Assembly: GCF_016429015.1 (NCBI RefSeq)
Contig: NZ_JAELTU010000028.1
Location: forward strand, 1 to 57,492
DNA from: Rhizobium sp. ASV20
GTDB lineage: Bacteria; Pseudomonadota; Alphaproteobacteria; Rhizobiales; Rhizobiaceae
DNA length: 57,492 bases
Direction of reading: 5' to 3'
Part shown: piece after piece, positions 26,677 through 35,342 of the stretch
Layout: the number at the start of each line of letters is the position of its first letter
How positions within the stretch are numbered: the stretch's first letter is position 1
The notes under the pieces: model-generated
Database searches by the model: none
What the model saw: the letters and a program-made list of their open reading frames with translations, nothing else
Told to the model about the DNA's origin: nothing
Made by a program: the position numbers and the translations under genes

Positions 26677-28128
26677 ATGACGAAACACAACTATCCGGTA
26701 TATGCCGAAATTACCGGTCCGATCGTAATGATCGGCTTTGGCTCCATTGGCCGTGGCACCCTGCCCCTGATCGAGCGCCATTTCAAATTCGACAAGAGCC
26801 GGATGGTCGTCATCGACCCGCGTGAAGAACCAGCCGATATGGAAATCCTGGCGAAGCATGGCGTCCGTCATATCAAGGAACACGTCACCAAGGACAACTA
26901 TAAGGAGTTGCTCAAGCCGCTCCTGACCGAAGGCGGCGGCCAGGGCTTCTGCGTCAACCTCTCGGTGGATACTGGCTCGCTCGATCTGGTCAAGCTGTGC
27001 CGCAAGCTCGACGTGCTCTACATCGATACCGTCGTTGAACCCTGGCTTGGCTTCTATTTCGACAAGAGCCTCAACAACGCCGACCGCACCAACTACGCTC
27101 TGCGTGAAACCATGCGCAAGGAAAAGGCAAAGAACCCGGGCGGCACGACGGCCGTTTCGACCTGCGGCGCCAACCCGGGCATGGTCTCCTGGTTCGTCAA
27201 GCAGGCGCTCGTCAATCTGGCCAAGGATCTCGGCCTGAAGTTCGAAGAGCCGGATCAGCACGACCGCGAAGGCTGGGCCAAGCTGATGAAGAAGGTCGGC
27301 GTCAAGGGCATTCACATTGCCGAACGCGACACCCAGCGCACCAAGCACCCGAAGCCGCTCAACGTCTTCTGGAACACCTGGTCGGTAGAAGGCTTCATTT
27401 CCGAAGGCCTGCAGCCGGCTGAACTCGGCTGGGGCACCCATGAAAACTGGATGCCGAAGAATGCGAAGAAGCACAAGAAGGGCAACAAGGCAGCTATCTA
27501 CCTTGAGCAGCCGGGCGCCAACACCCGCGTCCGCACCTGGTGCCCGACGCCTGGCCCGCAATATGGCTTCCTGGTGACGCACAACGAGTCGATCTCGATT
27601 GCCGACTTCTTCACGGTCCGTGACAAGGATGGCGAAGTCACCTTCCGCCCGACCTGCCACTATGCCTATCATCCTGCCAACGACGCCGTCCTCTCGCTGC
27701 ACGAAATGTTCGGTAATGGCGGCACCGCACAGCCGGTTCACCATGTTCTCGACGAACATGAACTGGAAGACGGCATCGACGAACTCGGCGTGCTGCTCTA
27801 CGGCCACGACAAGAACGCCTACTGGTACGGCTCGCGCCTGTCTCTCGAAGAGACCCGCCGCATCGCTCCCTACCAGAACGCGACCGGCCTGCAGGTAACC
27901 TCGGCAGTTCTCGCCGGCATGGTCTGGGCGCTCGAAAACCCGACCGCCGGCATCGTCGAAGCCGACGAGATCGACTACAAGCGTTGCCTCGAAGTGCAGC
28001 TGCCTTACCTCGGCCCGGTTGAAGGTCACTACACCGACTGGACCCCGCTCGACGGCCGCCCGGGCCTCTTCCCGGAAGACATCGACACGAAGGATCCCTG
28101 GCAGTTCAAGAACATCCTCGTTCGCTGA
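26677..28128 (+). CDS. hss: Homospermidine synthase
   Basis: A 483-residue NAD+-dependent enzyme of the bacterial Hss type. The Rossmann motif IVMIGFGSIGRGTLPL is at the N-terminus, and STCGANPGMVSWFVKQAL and the C-terminal block ending GYTDWTPL-like residues fit the family. It makes sym-homospermidine from two putrescines, the major rhizobial long-chain polyamine. The ATG at 26677 is preceded by AAGGAGAAAAG; an in-frame ATG at 26629 would add 16 residues and lacks a ribosome site. The gene is monocistronic, with a direct-repeat element upstream and a strong terminator downstream. Confidence 0.95.
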   Translation: MTKHNYPVYAEITGPIVMIGFGSIGRGTLPLIERHFKFDKSRMVVIDPREEPADMEILAKHGVRHIKEHVTKDNYKELLKPLLTEGGGQGFCVNLSVDTGSLDLVKLCRKLDVLYIDTVVEPWLGFYFDKSLNNADRTNYALRETMRKEKAKNPGGTTAVSTCGANPGMVSWFVKQALVNLAKDLGLKFEEPDQHDREGWAKLMKKVGVKGIHIAERDTQRTKHPKPLNVFWNTWSVEGFISEGLQPAELGWGTHENWMPKNAKKHKKGNKAAIYLEQPGANTRVRTWCPTPGPQYGFLVTHNESISIADFFTVRDKDGEVTFRPTCHYAYHPANDAVLSLHEMFGNGGTAQPVHHVLDEHELEDGIDELGVLLYGHDKNAYWYGSRLSLEETRRIAPYQNATGLQVTSAVLAGMVWALENPTAGIVEADEIDYKRCLEVQLPYLGPVEGHYTDWTPLDGRPGLFPEDIDTKDPWQFKNILVR

Positions 28129-28159
28129 TAGGAATAGCATTCGCGATGCGAAATGCTGG

Positions 28160-28189
28160 AATGCCCGCACAGATCGTGCGGGCATTTTT
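28160..28189 (+). terminator. Intrinsic terminator of hss
   Basis: An 11-bp perfect stem AATGCCCGCAC/GTGCGGGCATT (28160-28170 with 28176-28186) with a five-base loop, followed by TTT. It lies 31 bp after the hss stop. Confidence 0.9.
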
Positions 28190-28309
28190 GTTACGCAAGC
28201 GGGATAAATCAAGCAGTTGCCTTCTGAAGCCTTGCTTTAACCCAATAGCCGCGCCATCTTCTTCACAACCGATACGACGCCACTCCGCCCTTCATCGCGG
28301 GAGACCTTT

Positions 28310-28696
28310 ATGAAACTCAGAACCACCATTTCCCTCGTTGCTGCCGCAGCCGCCTTGTCCGCCTGCGTCGATTTCGGTGGATCGAGACCCCCGCCGATGA
28401 CGATGAGCCCGGGCGCACAGCCGCGGACAAACTCGGTGGAAGGCAGCTGGGCCGATTCAAACGGCCTGAATTCGACGTTCAACGCCGGTCGGTTCGAAAC
28501 GCATACGACTGACGGCACGAACCAGCAGATGGCTTCGGGAACCTACACGACCGATCCTTCCGGCGTGATCCAGATCAATCTCTATTCGAACGTCAAGCGC
28601 ACCAGCTCCAAGGTCAATTGCTTCATGGCAAACCCGAGCCAGTTGAACTGCACCTCGGAGACGGGCGGGCACTTCTCTCTCAATCGCCAGGGCTGA
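28310..28696 (+). CDS. omp10: Omp10-type outer-membrane lipoprotein
   Basis: A 128-residue lipoprotein with a lipobox LSAC at residues 16-19. The mature part matches Brucella Omp10 closely by eye: EGSWADSNGLNSTFNAGRFETHTTD, then the block SSKVNCFMANPSQLNCTSE and a final FSLNRQ. The two cysteines in that block are conserved in Omp10 and probably form a disulfide. Omp10 is a surface lipoprotein of Rhizobiales with a structural or envelope-integrity role. A 107-residue membrane protein gene follows after 28 bp. Confidence 0.9.
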   Translation: MKLRTTISLVAAAAALSACVDFGGSRPPPMTMSPGAQPRTNSVEGSWADSNGLNSTFNAGRFETHTTDGTNQQMASGTYTTDPSGVIQINLYSNVKRTSSKVNCFMANPSQLNCTSETGGHFSLNRQG

Positions 28697-28724
28697 ATGG
28701 CTGGAACCTGATGGATAGGGCGCC

Positions 28725-29048
28725 ATGCGCAGCATGACAGTTCTCTATCTGGCTCTTATTGCGGCATTGCCCCTCGCCTTCATGGCGGTGGTATTTCCCG
28801 TCAACACCTATCGGGCGCAGGGTATCGACGCGCTTGATTGCGACGGGCCGATCAGCATTCTTATATTCGCTCTTCCAGCCCTGCTGATCTATGGCGCCGG
28901 CGCGATCTTGTTTTATCGGGATCGGAGCCGGCGCTTCCATTTTGCGGTGGCCGTATGCTGTCTGCTCCTCTTCGTCTTCGTCGGTTGGAATGCTGCACTG
29001 GCAGTCCGTGAATCCTATGGGAGCGCTTCCGTCGAAGCCTGCGCCTGA
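28725..29048 (+). CDS. Small membrane protein, unknown
   Basis: A 107-residue protein with three likely helices: residues 6-26, about 43-63 and about 72-92. Short basic turns (YRDRSRRF) between helices 2 and 3 suggest the orientation. Cysteines occur at LDCDGP, at VCC in the third helix and near the C-terminus. I do not recognise the family. It lies 28 bp after omp10 on the same strand and is probably cotranscribed. The open frame, ATG and hydrophobic pattern support it as a real gene. Confidence 0.6.
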   Translation: MRSMTVLYLALIAALPLAFMAVVFPVNTYRAQGIDALDCDGPISILIFALPALLIYGAGAILFYRDRSRRFHFAVAVCCLLLFVFVGWNAALAVRESYGSASVEACA

Positions 29049-29195
29049 CCAAGCGATCGCGCGCTATCACTTTGTAAAATCCTAATGAAGCCAACAGCTT
29101 TCGCTTGCGCTCGCTCCGCCATGATGAAAACATTCGGGCGGGGGACCGCTGCGGGGTATGCGCGGGCCGATTGCAAAGACGAACAGGAGAGATAG

Positions 29196-31295
29196 ATGAA
29201 GCAGCCCTTCGGAGTGGGTCTTTTGGCCGCCGCGGTTTTGGCGCTCAGCACTAGCGCCGCCTTCGCGGACTATCAGCTCAACATCCTGCACTTCAACGAT
29301 TTCCATTCGCGCGTTGAATCGATCAACAAGTTCGACGCAACCTGCTCGGCAGCCGAGGAAGCCAAGAATGAATGTTTCGGAGGTGCCGCTCGGTTGAAGG
29401 CCGCCATCGACCAGCGCCGCGCCGCGCTCGCAGGTCAAAATATGGTGGTGCTGGATGCCGGTGACAATTTCCAGGGCTCGCTATTCTACACGACGTACAA
29501 AGGCGCGGCCGAAGTCGAATTCCTCAACGACATGAAGATCGACGCGATGACCGTCGGCAATCACGAGTTCGATGACGGTGAAGGTCCGCTGGCCGCTTTC
29601 CTCGACAAGGCGCAGTTTCCGGTCGTGACGGCCAATCTGGTGATCGACGACCAATCGAAGCTCGGCAACCGGATCAAGAAGTCGATCGTCCTCACCATCG
29701 GTGGCCAGAAGATCGGCATCGTCGGCGCGGTGACGACCGAAACGCCGGAACTTGCCTCGCCTGGCCCACATGTGAAGATCACCGACGATGCCGCTGCCAT
29801 CAGCGCCGAGGTGGACGCGCTGAAATCGCAAGGCGTGAACAAGATCATTGCTCTGACCCATGTCGGTTATCCCCGCGATGTCGAGAAGATCGCCAAGATC
29901 GCCGGCGTCAGCGTCGTCGTTGGCGGTCATTCGCATACGCTTCTGTCGAACACGGATCCGAAAGCAGCAGGCCCCTACCCGACCATGGTCGACAATCCGG
30001 CGGGCTATAAGGTCCCTGTCGTTCAGGCCGCCTCCTACAGCAAATATCTCGGCGATCTCGTCGTCACCTTCGATGACAACGGCGCGGTCAAGGAGGCCAA
30101 GGGCGATCCGATCCTGCTCGATTCCTCCATCAAGCCCGATCCGACGATCCTTGCCCGTGTGCAGGAGATGGCCAAGCCGATCGAGGAACTGCGCAAGAAG
30201 GTCATCGGCAATTCGCAAGGGCCTATAGAGGGCGCGCGTGAAATCTGCCGTGTCCAGGAATGCTCGATGGGCAATCTCGTTGCCGATGCCATGCTCGATC
30301 GCACCAAGGCGCAAGGCATCAGCATCGCAATCCAGAATGGAGGCGGCCTGCGCGCCTCCATCGCTGCCGGCGATGTCAGCATGGGCGACGTTCTGACCGT
30401 ACTGCCCTTCCAGAACACAGTCGCAACCTTCCAGCTCACCGGAGCCGATGTTAAGGCTGCGCTTGAAAACGGCCTCAGCCAGATCGACGATGGCGCCGGA
30501 CGCTTCCCGCAGGTTGCTGGCCTCAAATACAGCTACGACAAATCGAAACCAGCCGGCAGCCGCCTTGTATCGGTCGAGATACAGGAAGGTACGGAATTCA
30601 AGCCGATCGACCCCGAAAAGACTTATGGCGTCGTCAGCAACAATTACATGCGCGCCGGGGGCGATGGCTACACGGTCTTCGCCAAGGATGCGAAGAATGC
30701 CTATGACTTCGGCCCGAACCTGGAATCGGTGGTTGCCGATTATCTTGCCGCCCACAATCCCTACAAGCCGTACACGGATGGCCGTGTGACCCAGATCGCT
30801 GCAGCACCGGCGGCTCAGGCCGAACCGGCAAAACCCGCCGATGCCAAACCGCAGGCTGCGCCTGAGCAAAAGCCGGCACCGGCCGCTGCCGAAAGCACCG
30901 TCGCACCACCAGCTACGGCAGCACCGGCCTCCTCCGCTCCGTCCGTGACCGCGCCAACCACGACCATGCCGGTAAATCCGGCGCCGGCACCAGCCACTCC
31001 GACAAAAACGGACCCGGTAACGTCGACGCCTGCCACATCAGCCCCTACTGCCGAAACCCCGGTCGTCACGGCCCCGGCGACGCCGGAGCCGGCGGCACCC
31101 GCACCAAAAACGACTGTCAGCGAAGAGCTGAAGACCCCGACGACCCATGTCGTCGTCGCCGGTGATACGCTCTGGGATCTCGCCAAGACATATTATGGCA
31201 GCCCCAAACATTGGCGCAAACTTCTGGCCGCAAACCGCAATATCAAGCCGCATCATCTGTCGGTTGGTGAAAAGTTGAGGATTCCAGCCAAGTAA
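29196..31295 (+). CDS. UshA-type 5'-nucleotidase/metallophosphatase with C-terminal LysM domain
   Basis: A 699-residue exported protein. A signal peptide (cleaved near AFAD, residue 24) is followed by a calcineurin-like phosphatase domain with metal motifs LHFNDFHSR, DNFQGS, NHEFDDG and GGHSHT. The 5'-nucleotidase C-terminal domain (residues about 330-525) includes NGGGLRASI. Next comes a 110-residue Ala/Pro/Thr linker, and finally a LysM motif (about residues 648-698: VVVAGDTLWDLAK through VGEKLRIPAK). It should hydrolyse nucleotides in the periplasm while bound to peptidoglycan. The ribosome site is AGGAGAGATAG. Substrate range is inferred from the family. Confidence 0.92.
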   Translation: MKQPFGVGLLAAAVLALSTSAAFADYQLNILHFNDFHSRVESINKFDATCSAAEEAKNECFGGAARLKAAIDQRRAALAGQNMVVLDAGDNFQGSLFYTTYKGAAEVEFLNDMKIDAMTVGNHEFDDGEGPLAAFLDKAQFPVVTANLVIDDQSKLGNRIKKSIVLTIGGQKIGIVGAVTTETPELASPGPHVKITDDAAAISAEVDALKSQGVNKIIALTHVGYPRDVEKIAKIAGVSVVVGGHSHTLLSNTDPKAAGPYPTMVDNPAGYKVPVVQAASYSKYLGDLVVTFDDNGAVKEAKGDPILLDSSIKPDPTILARVQEMAKPIEELRKKVIGNSQGPIEGAREICRVQECSMGNLVADAMLDRTKAQGISIAIQNGGGLRASIAAGDVSMGDVLTVLPFQNTVATFQLTGADVKAALENGLSQIDDGAGRFPQVAGLKYSYDKSKPAGSRLVSVEIQEGTEFKPIDPEKTYGVVSNNYMRAGGDGYTVFAKDAKNAYDFGPNLESVVADYLAAHNPYKPYTDGRVTQIAAAPAAQAEPAKPADAKPQAAPEQKPAPAAAESTVAPPATAAPASSAPSVTAPTTTMPVNPAPAPATPTKTDPVTSTPATSAPTAETPVVTAPATPEPAAPAPKTTVSEELKTPTTHVVVAGDTLWDLAKTYYGSPKHWRKLLAANRNIKPHHLSVGEKLRIPAK

Positions 31296-31392
31296 GGACG
31301 ATTTGTCTCGCATATCTGAGCCGGCCCGGGCTTCCCCGGACCGGTTTTTGTTCCTATGTGGAGTGCTCCGTATCTTGAGAGGAATTCAATCG

Positions 31393-32427
31393 ATGACCGC
31401 AAACCCGACCGCGCTTCCGTCCGATCACCCGAACGTGAAATACGGCAAGGTTGGCGTGCTGCTCATCAACCTCGGAACGCCCGATGGCACCGACTATACC
31501 TCGATGCGCCGCTACCTGCGGGAATTCCTGACCGACCGCCGCGTGATCGAATGGTCGCGCTGGAAATGGTATCCGATCCTCTTCGGCATCGTGCTCAACA
31601 CCCGGCCGCAGAAGGTCGGCAAGGCCTACGAGACCATCTGGAACAAGGACAAGAACGAGAGCTATCTGCGCACCTATACGCGCAACCAGGCCGACCTGAT
31701 GGCCGAACGTCTGCGCGATCTGCCGAACGTCAAGGTTGATTGGGCGATGCGCTATGGCCAACCCTCGATCGCCGATCGCATCCAGGCATTGAAGGATGAC
31801 GGTTGCGAGCGGATCGTGCTCTTTCCCCTCTATCCTCAATATGCAGCGGCAACGACGGCGACCGTCAACGACAAGGCATTTGAAAAGCTCGCGACGATGC
31901 GCTGGCAACCGGCCATCCGCACCGTGCCGCAATATCACGACGACGAAACCTACATCGAAGCGCTTGCCAATTCTGTGACCCGGCACCTCTCCACGCTGGA
32001 CTGGCAGCCCGAGAAGATCCTCGCCTCCTTCCACGGCATACCGATGTCCTACTTCAAGCTAGGCGACCCCTATTACTGTTTCTGTCAAAAGACCGGCCGC
32101 TTGCTGCGCGAAAAGCTTGGGCTCTCCGAAGACCAATTCATGGTCACCTTCCAGTCCCGCTTCGGTCCGGAGGAGTGGCTGCAACCTTACACGGACAAGA
32201 CAGTGGAACAGCTCGCAAAGGACGGCACAAAGCGCATTGCCGTTCTCAATCCCGGTTTCGTCTCGGACTGCCTGGAAACGCTGGAGGAGATCGCCGAACA
32301 GGCAGCCGAATCCTTCCATCACAATGGCGGCGAGAAATTCACCCATATTCCCTGTCTCAACGACAGCGAGGATGGCATGAACGTGCTGGAGAAAGTCGTA
32401 CGGCGGGAACTGCTCGGCTGGGCTTGA
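31393..32427 (+). CDS. hemH: Ferrochelatase
   Basis: A 344-residue enzyme inserting Fe2+ into protoporphyrin IX to make haem. Family blocks are present: VGVLLINLGTPDGTDY, a FPLYPQYAAATTATV segment, the catalytic SFHGIPMSYFKLGDPY region with its histidine, and the region ending PGFVSDCLETLEEI. It probably associates with the inner membrane. An in-frame ATG at 31303 would add 30 residues. The start at 31393 (MTANPTALPSDHPNVKYGK) is the more usual N-terminus. No clear Irr or RirA site was found upstream. Confidence 0.95.
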   Translation: MTANPTALPSDHPNVKYGKVGVLLINLGTPDGTDYTSMRRYLREFLTDRRVIEWSRWKWYPILFGIVLNTRPQKVGKAYETIWNKDKNESYLRTYTRNQADLMAERLRDLPNVKVDWAMRYGQPSIADRIQALKDDGCERIVLFPLYPQYAAATTATVNDKAFEKLATMRWQPAIRTVPQYHDDETYIEALANSVTRHLSTLDWQPEKILASFHGIPMSYFKLGDPYYCFCQKTGRLLREKLGLSEDQFMVTFQSRFGPEEWLQPYTDKTVEQLAKDGTKRIAVLNPGFVSDCLETLEEIAEQAAESFHHNGGEKFTHIPCLNDSEDGMNVLEKVVRRELLGWA

Positions 32428-32438
32428 GCGGTCGCGAG

Positions 32439-32545
32439 GCTAAAGCGCCGTCGCGATCTCCAAGTTTCGCCTCCCGCGCTTTAGCTGCTCGACTATGGGC
32501 ATGTCATAGCCGCAGGACCGCTACACTTTTGCGCGGCATGGTCAG
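32439..32545. repeat. Second type of interspersed rhizobial repeat with stem-loop
   Basis: A 9-bp stem GCTAAAGCG/CGCTTTAGC (32439-32447 with 32477-32485) is followed by a block starting CATGTCATAGCC and ending GGCATG. It has the same order (stem, then conserved block) as copies A-C and resembles another repeat I know from Rhizobium, centred on a CCGCTGCRCACTTTT core. It fills the gap between hemH and the convergent S1C-like gene. Confidence 0.55.
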
Positions 32546-32560
32546 ATCCCGGCAATCACC

Positions 32561-33469
32561 TCACTGCAACTGTGGCTTCTTGAGGAAGCTGCGTCGATCG
32601 GCGGATTTGATGCGCAGCCAAGTCTCACGGCCGTTGCGCAACACCCGTACCGGGATTTCGGCGCCGGCAGGACCGCTCTCCCATATCTTGCGATAGAAAT
32701 CGGCGAGCCCATCCACCTCCGCATCGCGGATCTCCGAGATGACATCGCCGCGACGGAGCCCGGCCTTGGCGGCAGGGCCACCTTCGGTCACGCTCATGAC
32801 GACGACATCCCCATTGCTTTCCGCGGAGAAGGCGCCCAGCCATGGCCGCGGCGGCTTGTTGACCTGGCCGCGCTTGACGAGGTCGTCGAGGATGGGCAGC
32901 AGCAGGTTGATGGGCACGACCATATTGATATCGGCCCCCTCTCCATTCTGGGTCGCCATCTGCAGATGCAACGAGCCGACACCGATAAGCTTGCCCTCTT
33001 CGTCCACTAGAGCGGCGCCGCCCCAGGAAGGATGCGCCGGCGCGATGAAGATTGCCTCGTCGAGCAGATACTCCCAGTAACCTGCAAACTCCTGCTTGGC
33101 GACGATCTTCGCCTCGACAAACTGGCCGATCCCGTCGGCAATGACAACAGGATCACCGATCTCCGCCTTGTCGGCATCGCCGAATTCAAGCGCCGGCACG
33201 TCCAGTGGACCTAGCGCCTGTACCAGGCCGAATCCCGTTTCCTGATCGTAGGCAAGCGCATGCGCCGGCACAACACGACCGCTATTGGTCGTCAGCCAGA
33301 TTTCCTCGGCTTCGGTGATGAGATAGCCGATGGTCAACACCAGCCCGTTCCCCCGGATGACGACGCCATTGCCTTCCCTGCGGGTGCCGAGCGTCGTCGC
33401 CGTGAAGGCGTCTTCCGGAATTGAGGCATGAACGGCCACGACCGACCGTAAGGTCCTATCCATATTCAT
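32561..33469 (-). CDS. Trypsin-fold (S1C/HtrA-like) PDZ protein lacking the catalytic triad
   Basis: A 302-residue protein with an HtrA-type protease fold (residues 10-195) and one PDZ domain (about 205-290). Aligning to HtrA motifs by eye, the active-site His of the TNNHVV block is Tyr49 (VLTIGYLI). The Asp of the TDLAV block is Gly79 (ETGFGLV), and the Ser of GNSGGPL is Trp149 (HPSWGGAAL). All three catalytic residues are gone, so it should be a non-proteolytic scaffold or peptide-binding protein. No signal peptide is seen, which is also unusual for HtrA. Start: ATG at 33469 preceded by AGGGTG; an in-frame start at 33505 is possible. Confidence 0.85.
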   Translation of the reverse strand: MNMDRTLRSVVAVHASIPEDAFTATTLGTRREGNGVVIRGNGLVLTIGYLITEAEEIWLTTNSGRVVPAHALAYDQETGFGLVQALGPLDVPALEFGDADKAEIGDPVVIADGIGQFVEAKIVAKQEFAGYWEYLLDEAIFIAPAHPSWGGAALVDEEGKLIGVGSLHLQMATQNGEGADINMVVPINLLLPILDDLVKRGQVNKPPRPWLGAFSAESNGDVVVMSVTEGGPAAKAGLRRGDVISEIRDAEVDGLADFYRKIWESGPAGAEIPVRVLRNGRETWLRIKSADRRSFLKKPQLQ

Positions 33470-33784
33470 TGTTTCACCCTGACGATGCGCTGCGGCTGGG
33501 TCCAAAAGTTTACGTGTCAGCGGGAGCCGAAGAACTTACCAATAAGGTATGAATATCAATCGTCAGGCGCAAGAGCCGGATCGCGAATGATTGATCATCC
33601 CCTCGCGCGCGAAAGAACCGAAGAGGTGTTGTAGCACCCCATTCCTCCCTTGCCGAGAACGTGCTAACCCACCACATCTGATTGTACGGCCATTTCGTGT
33701 ATTCGACCGAAGCGGTAACGACATGGCAGCGCTTTTTACGGGACGCAACATCCGCATCGCGGACGGGCGCCAAGGAGGAGTTCA
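33470..33784. other. Promoter-containing gap between the divergent S1C-like and SPFH genes
   Basis: A 315-bp divergent intergenic region. A minus-strand frame (33510-33785) spans most of it but has no family features or ribosome site, and I regard it as chance. I see no strong hairpin or repeat. Confidence 0.5.
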
Positions 33785-34801
33785 ATGGTAGTCGGTGGTT
33801 TCAGCATCGTTGTGGTCGCCCTGGTGGTTCTGGTTATCCTGGTGCTGTTTGCAGGTATCAAGACCGTGCCGCAGGGCTATCGTTACACGGTCCAGCGTTT
33901 CGGCCGCTATATCCGCACGCTCGAGCCGGGGCTCAATCTGATCGTGCCCTTCATCGAAACCATCGGCATGCGGATGAACGTGATGGAGCAAGTATTGGCG
34001 GTGCCGACGCAGGAAGTCATCACCAAGGACAATGCCAGCATTTCCGCCGACGCGGTCGCCTTTTTCCAGGTACTGAATGCAGCGCAAGCCGCCTATCAGA
34101 TCACCAATCTCGAAAGCGCGATCCTCAACCTCACCAAGACCAACATCCGTTCGGTCATGGGTTCGATGGATCTGGACGAACTCCTGTCCAATCGCGACGC
34201 CATCAACGAGCGGCTGCTGCGCGTGGTCGACGAGGCAGTCGAACCTTGGGGCATCAAGGTGACGCGCGTCGAAATCAAAGACATCCAGCCGCCGAAAGAC
34301 CTGGTCGACGCCATGGGCCGTCAGATGAAGGCGGAGCGTGAAAAGCGCGCCCAGGTTCTGGAGGCGGAGGGCTTGCGGAACGCGCAGATCCTGCGCGCCG
34401 AAGGTGCCAAGCAGGCGGCAGTGCTGCAGGCGGAAGGCCAGCGCGAGGCTGCTTTCCGCAACGCTGAGGCCCGCGAGCGTCTTGCCGAAGCGGAAGCCAA
34501 AGCAACCCGCGTGGTCTCCGAGGCGATTGCCGAAGGCAATGTGCAGGCGATCAACTACTTTGTCGCCCAGAAGTACACGGAAGCCCTCACCGCGATCGGC
34601 TCGGCCAACAATTCCAAGATCGTGCTGATGCCGATGGAGGCAAGCTCCATCATCGGTTCGCTCGGCGGCATCGGCGCCATCGCCCGCGAAGTCTTCGGCG
34701 ATAATGGCGACGGCAATGGAGCGCCGCAGCCATCCAAGCCGCGCCCCGGCCCGGCACGCACCACGCCTTCCATAAACCCGCTAACGTCAAGGGAGAGCTG
34801 A
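33785..34801 (+). CDS. SPFH/band-7 membrane scaffold protein (QmcA/stomatin-like)
   Basis: A 338-residue protein. One N-terminal membrane helix (residues 4-24) is followed by a band-7 domain with VPQGYRYTVQRFGRYIRTLEPGLN and the oligomerisation segment WGIKVTRVEIKDI. After that comes a long Ala/Glu-rich coiled coil (residues 180-260) and a Gly/Pro-rich tail. SPFH proteins form large membrane cages that organise lipid domains and regulate FtsH-type proteolysis. The ATG at 33785 follows AAGGAGGAG, an excellent site. The NfeD partner starts right after it. Confidence 0.93.
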   Translation: MVVGGFSIVVVALVVLVILVLFAGIKTVPQGYRYTVQRFGRYIRTLEPGLNLIVPFIETIGMRMNVMEQVLAVPTQEVITKDNASISADAVAFFQVLNAAQAAYQITNLESAILNLTKTNIRSVMGSMDLDELLSNRDAINERLLRVVDEAVEPWGIKVTRVEIKDIQPPKDLVDAMGRQMKAEREKRAQVLEAEGLRNAQILRAEGAKQAAVLQAEGQREAAFRNAEARERLAEAEAKATRVVSEAIAEGNVQAINYFVAQKYTEALTAIGSANNSKIVLMPMEASSIIGSLGGIGAIAREVFGDNGDGNGAPQPSKPRPGPARTTPSINPLTSRES

Positions 34802-34802
34802 G

Positions 34803-35261
34803 ATGTTCGACAATTTCGTCGTCGAGCTCGGCCCCTGGAGCTGGTGGCTGCTGGGTCTCGTCCTGCTTGCCGCCGAACTGATATTGCCAGGCTTCTTTCT
34901 CGTATGGATCGGTCTTGCCGGTATCGTCGTCGGGGCGCTGTCGCTGCTTTTGTGGGATAGCGCCTTCTGGACCTGGCAAGTGCAATGGCTGATCTTTGCC
35001 GCGTCGGCAGTCGTCGTCACCCTTATCGGTCGGCGATATCTCTATAGCAACAACCAGGTCACGGACGAGCCTTTCCTGAATCAGCGTGGCGCGAGCCTTG
35101 TCGGCCGCACCGCAACGCTCGATCAGCCGATCAGCGAAGGCCGGGGTCGCATTCGGCTGAACGATACCTATTGGACGGTCAATGGGCCGGAATTGCCGGT
35201 CGGCACCCGCGTTAAAGTCGTTGCCAGCAACGGCCGCGAGCTCACGGTCGAGCCGGCCTGA
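34803..35261 (+). CDS. NfeD-like membrane protein
   Basis: A 152-residue protein with two or three N-terminal helices (residues 10-70) and a C-terminal OB-fold NfeD domain (about 88-150). The domain starts LVGRTATLDQPISEGRGRIRLNDTYW and ends with the typical GTRVKV-VAS-GRELTVEP pattern. It starts one base after the stop of the SPFH gene. The SPFH-NfeD pair is a well-known operon, and NfeD is thought to work with the SPFH scaffold in membrane quality control. It lacks the N-terminal serine protease domain of long NfeD proteins. Confidence 0.93.
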   Translation: MFDNFVVELGPWSWWLLGLVLLAAELILPGFFLVWIGLAGIVVGALSLLLWDSAFWTWQVQWLIFAASAVVVTLIGRRYLYSNNQVTDEPFLNQRGASLVGRTATLDQPISEGRGRIRLNDTYWTVNGPELPVGTRVKVVASNGRELTVEPA

Positions 35262-35266
35262 CGGAA

Positions 35267-35306
35267 GCAATACGAACAAGTGCATTACGGCTTTGTGCCG
35301 TATTGC
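35267..35306. terminator. Candidate terminator with alternative hairpins after the NfeD gene
   Basis: TACGGC/GCCGTA (35286-35291 with 35297-35302) forms a compact hairpin. GCAATACG/CGTATTGC (35267-35274 with 35299-35306) forms a competing longer one. The T tract is weak. It lies between convergent genes. Confidence 0.45.
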
Positions 35307-35342
35307 GAAGGGAAAGCCGCAACTAGCTTTTGCGCGACGGTA

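Noticed and set aside
33510..33785. 91-codon minus-strand frame between the S1C-like and SPFH genes
   Set aside because: It overlaps the promoter and ribosome site of the SPFH gene and has no family features.
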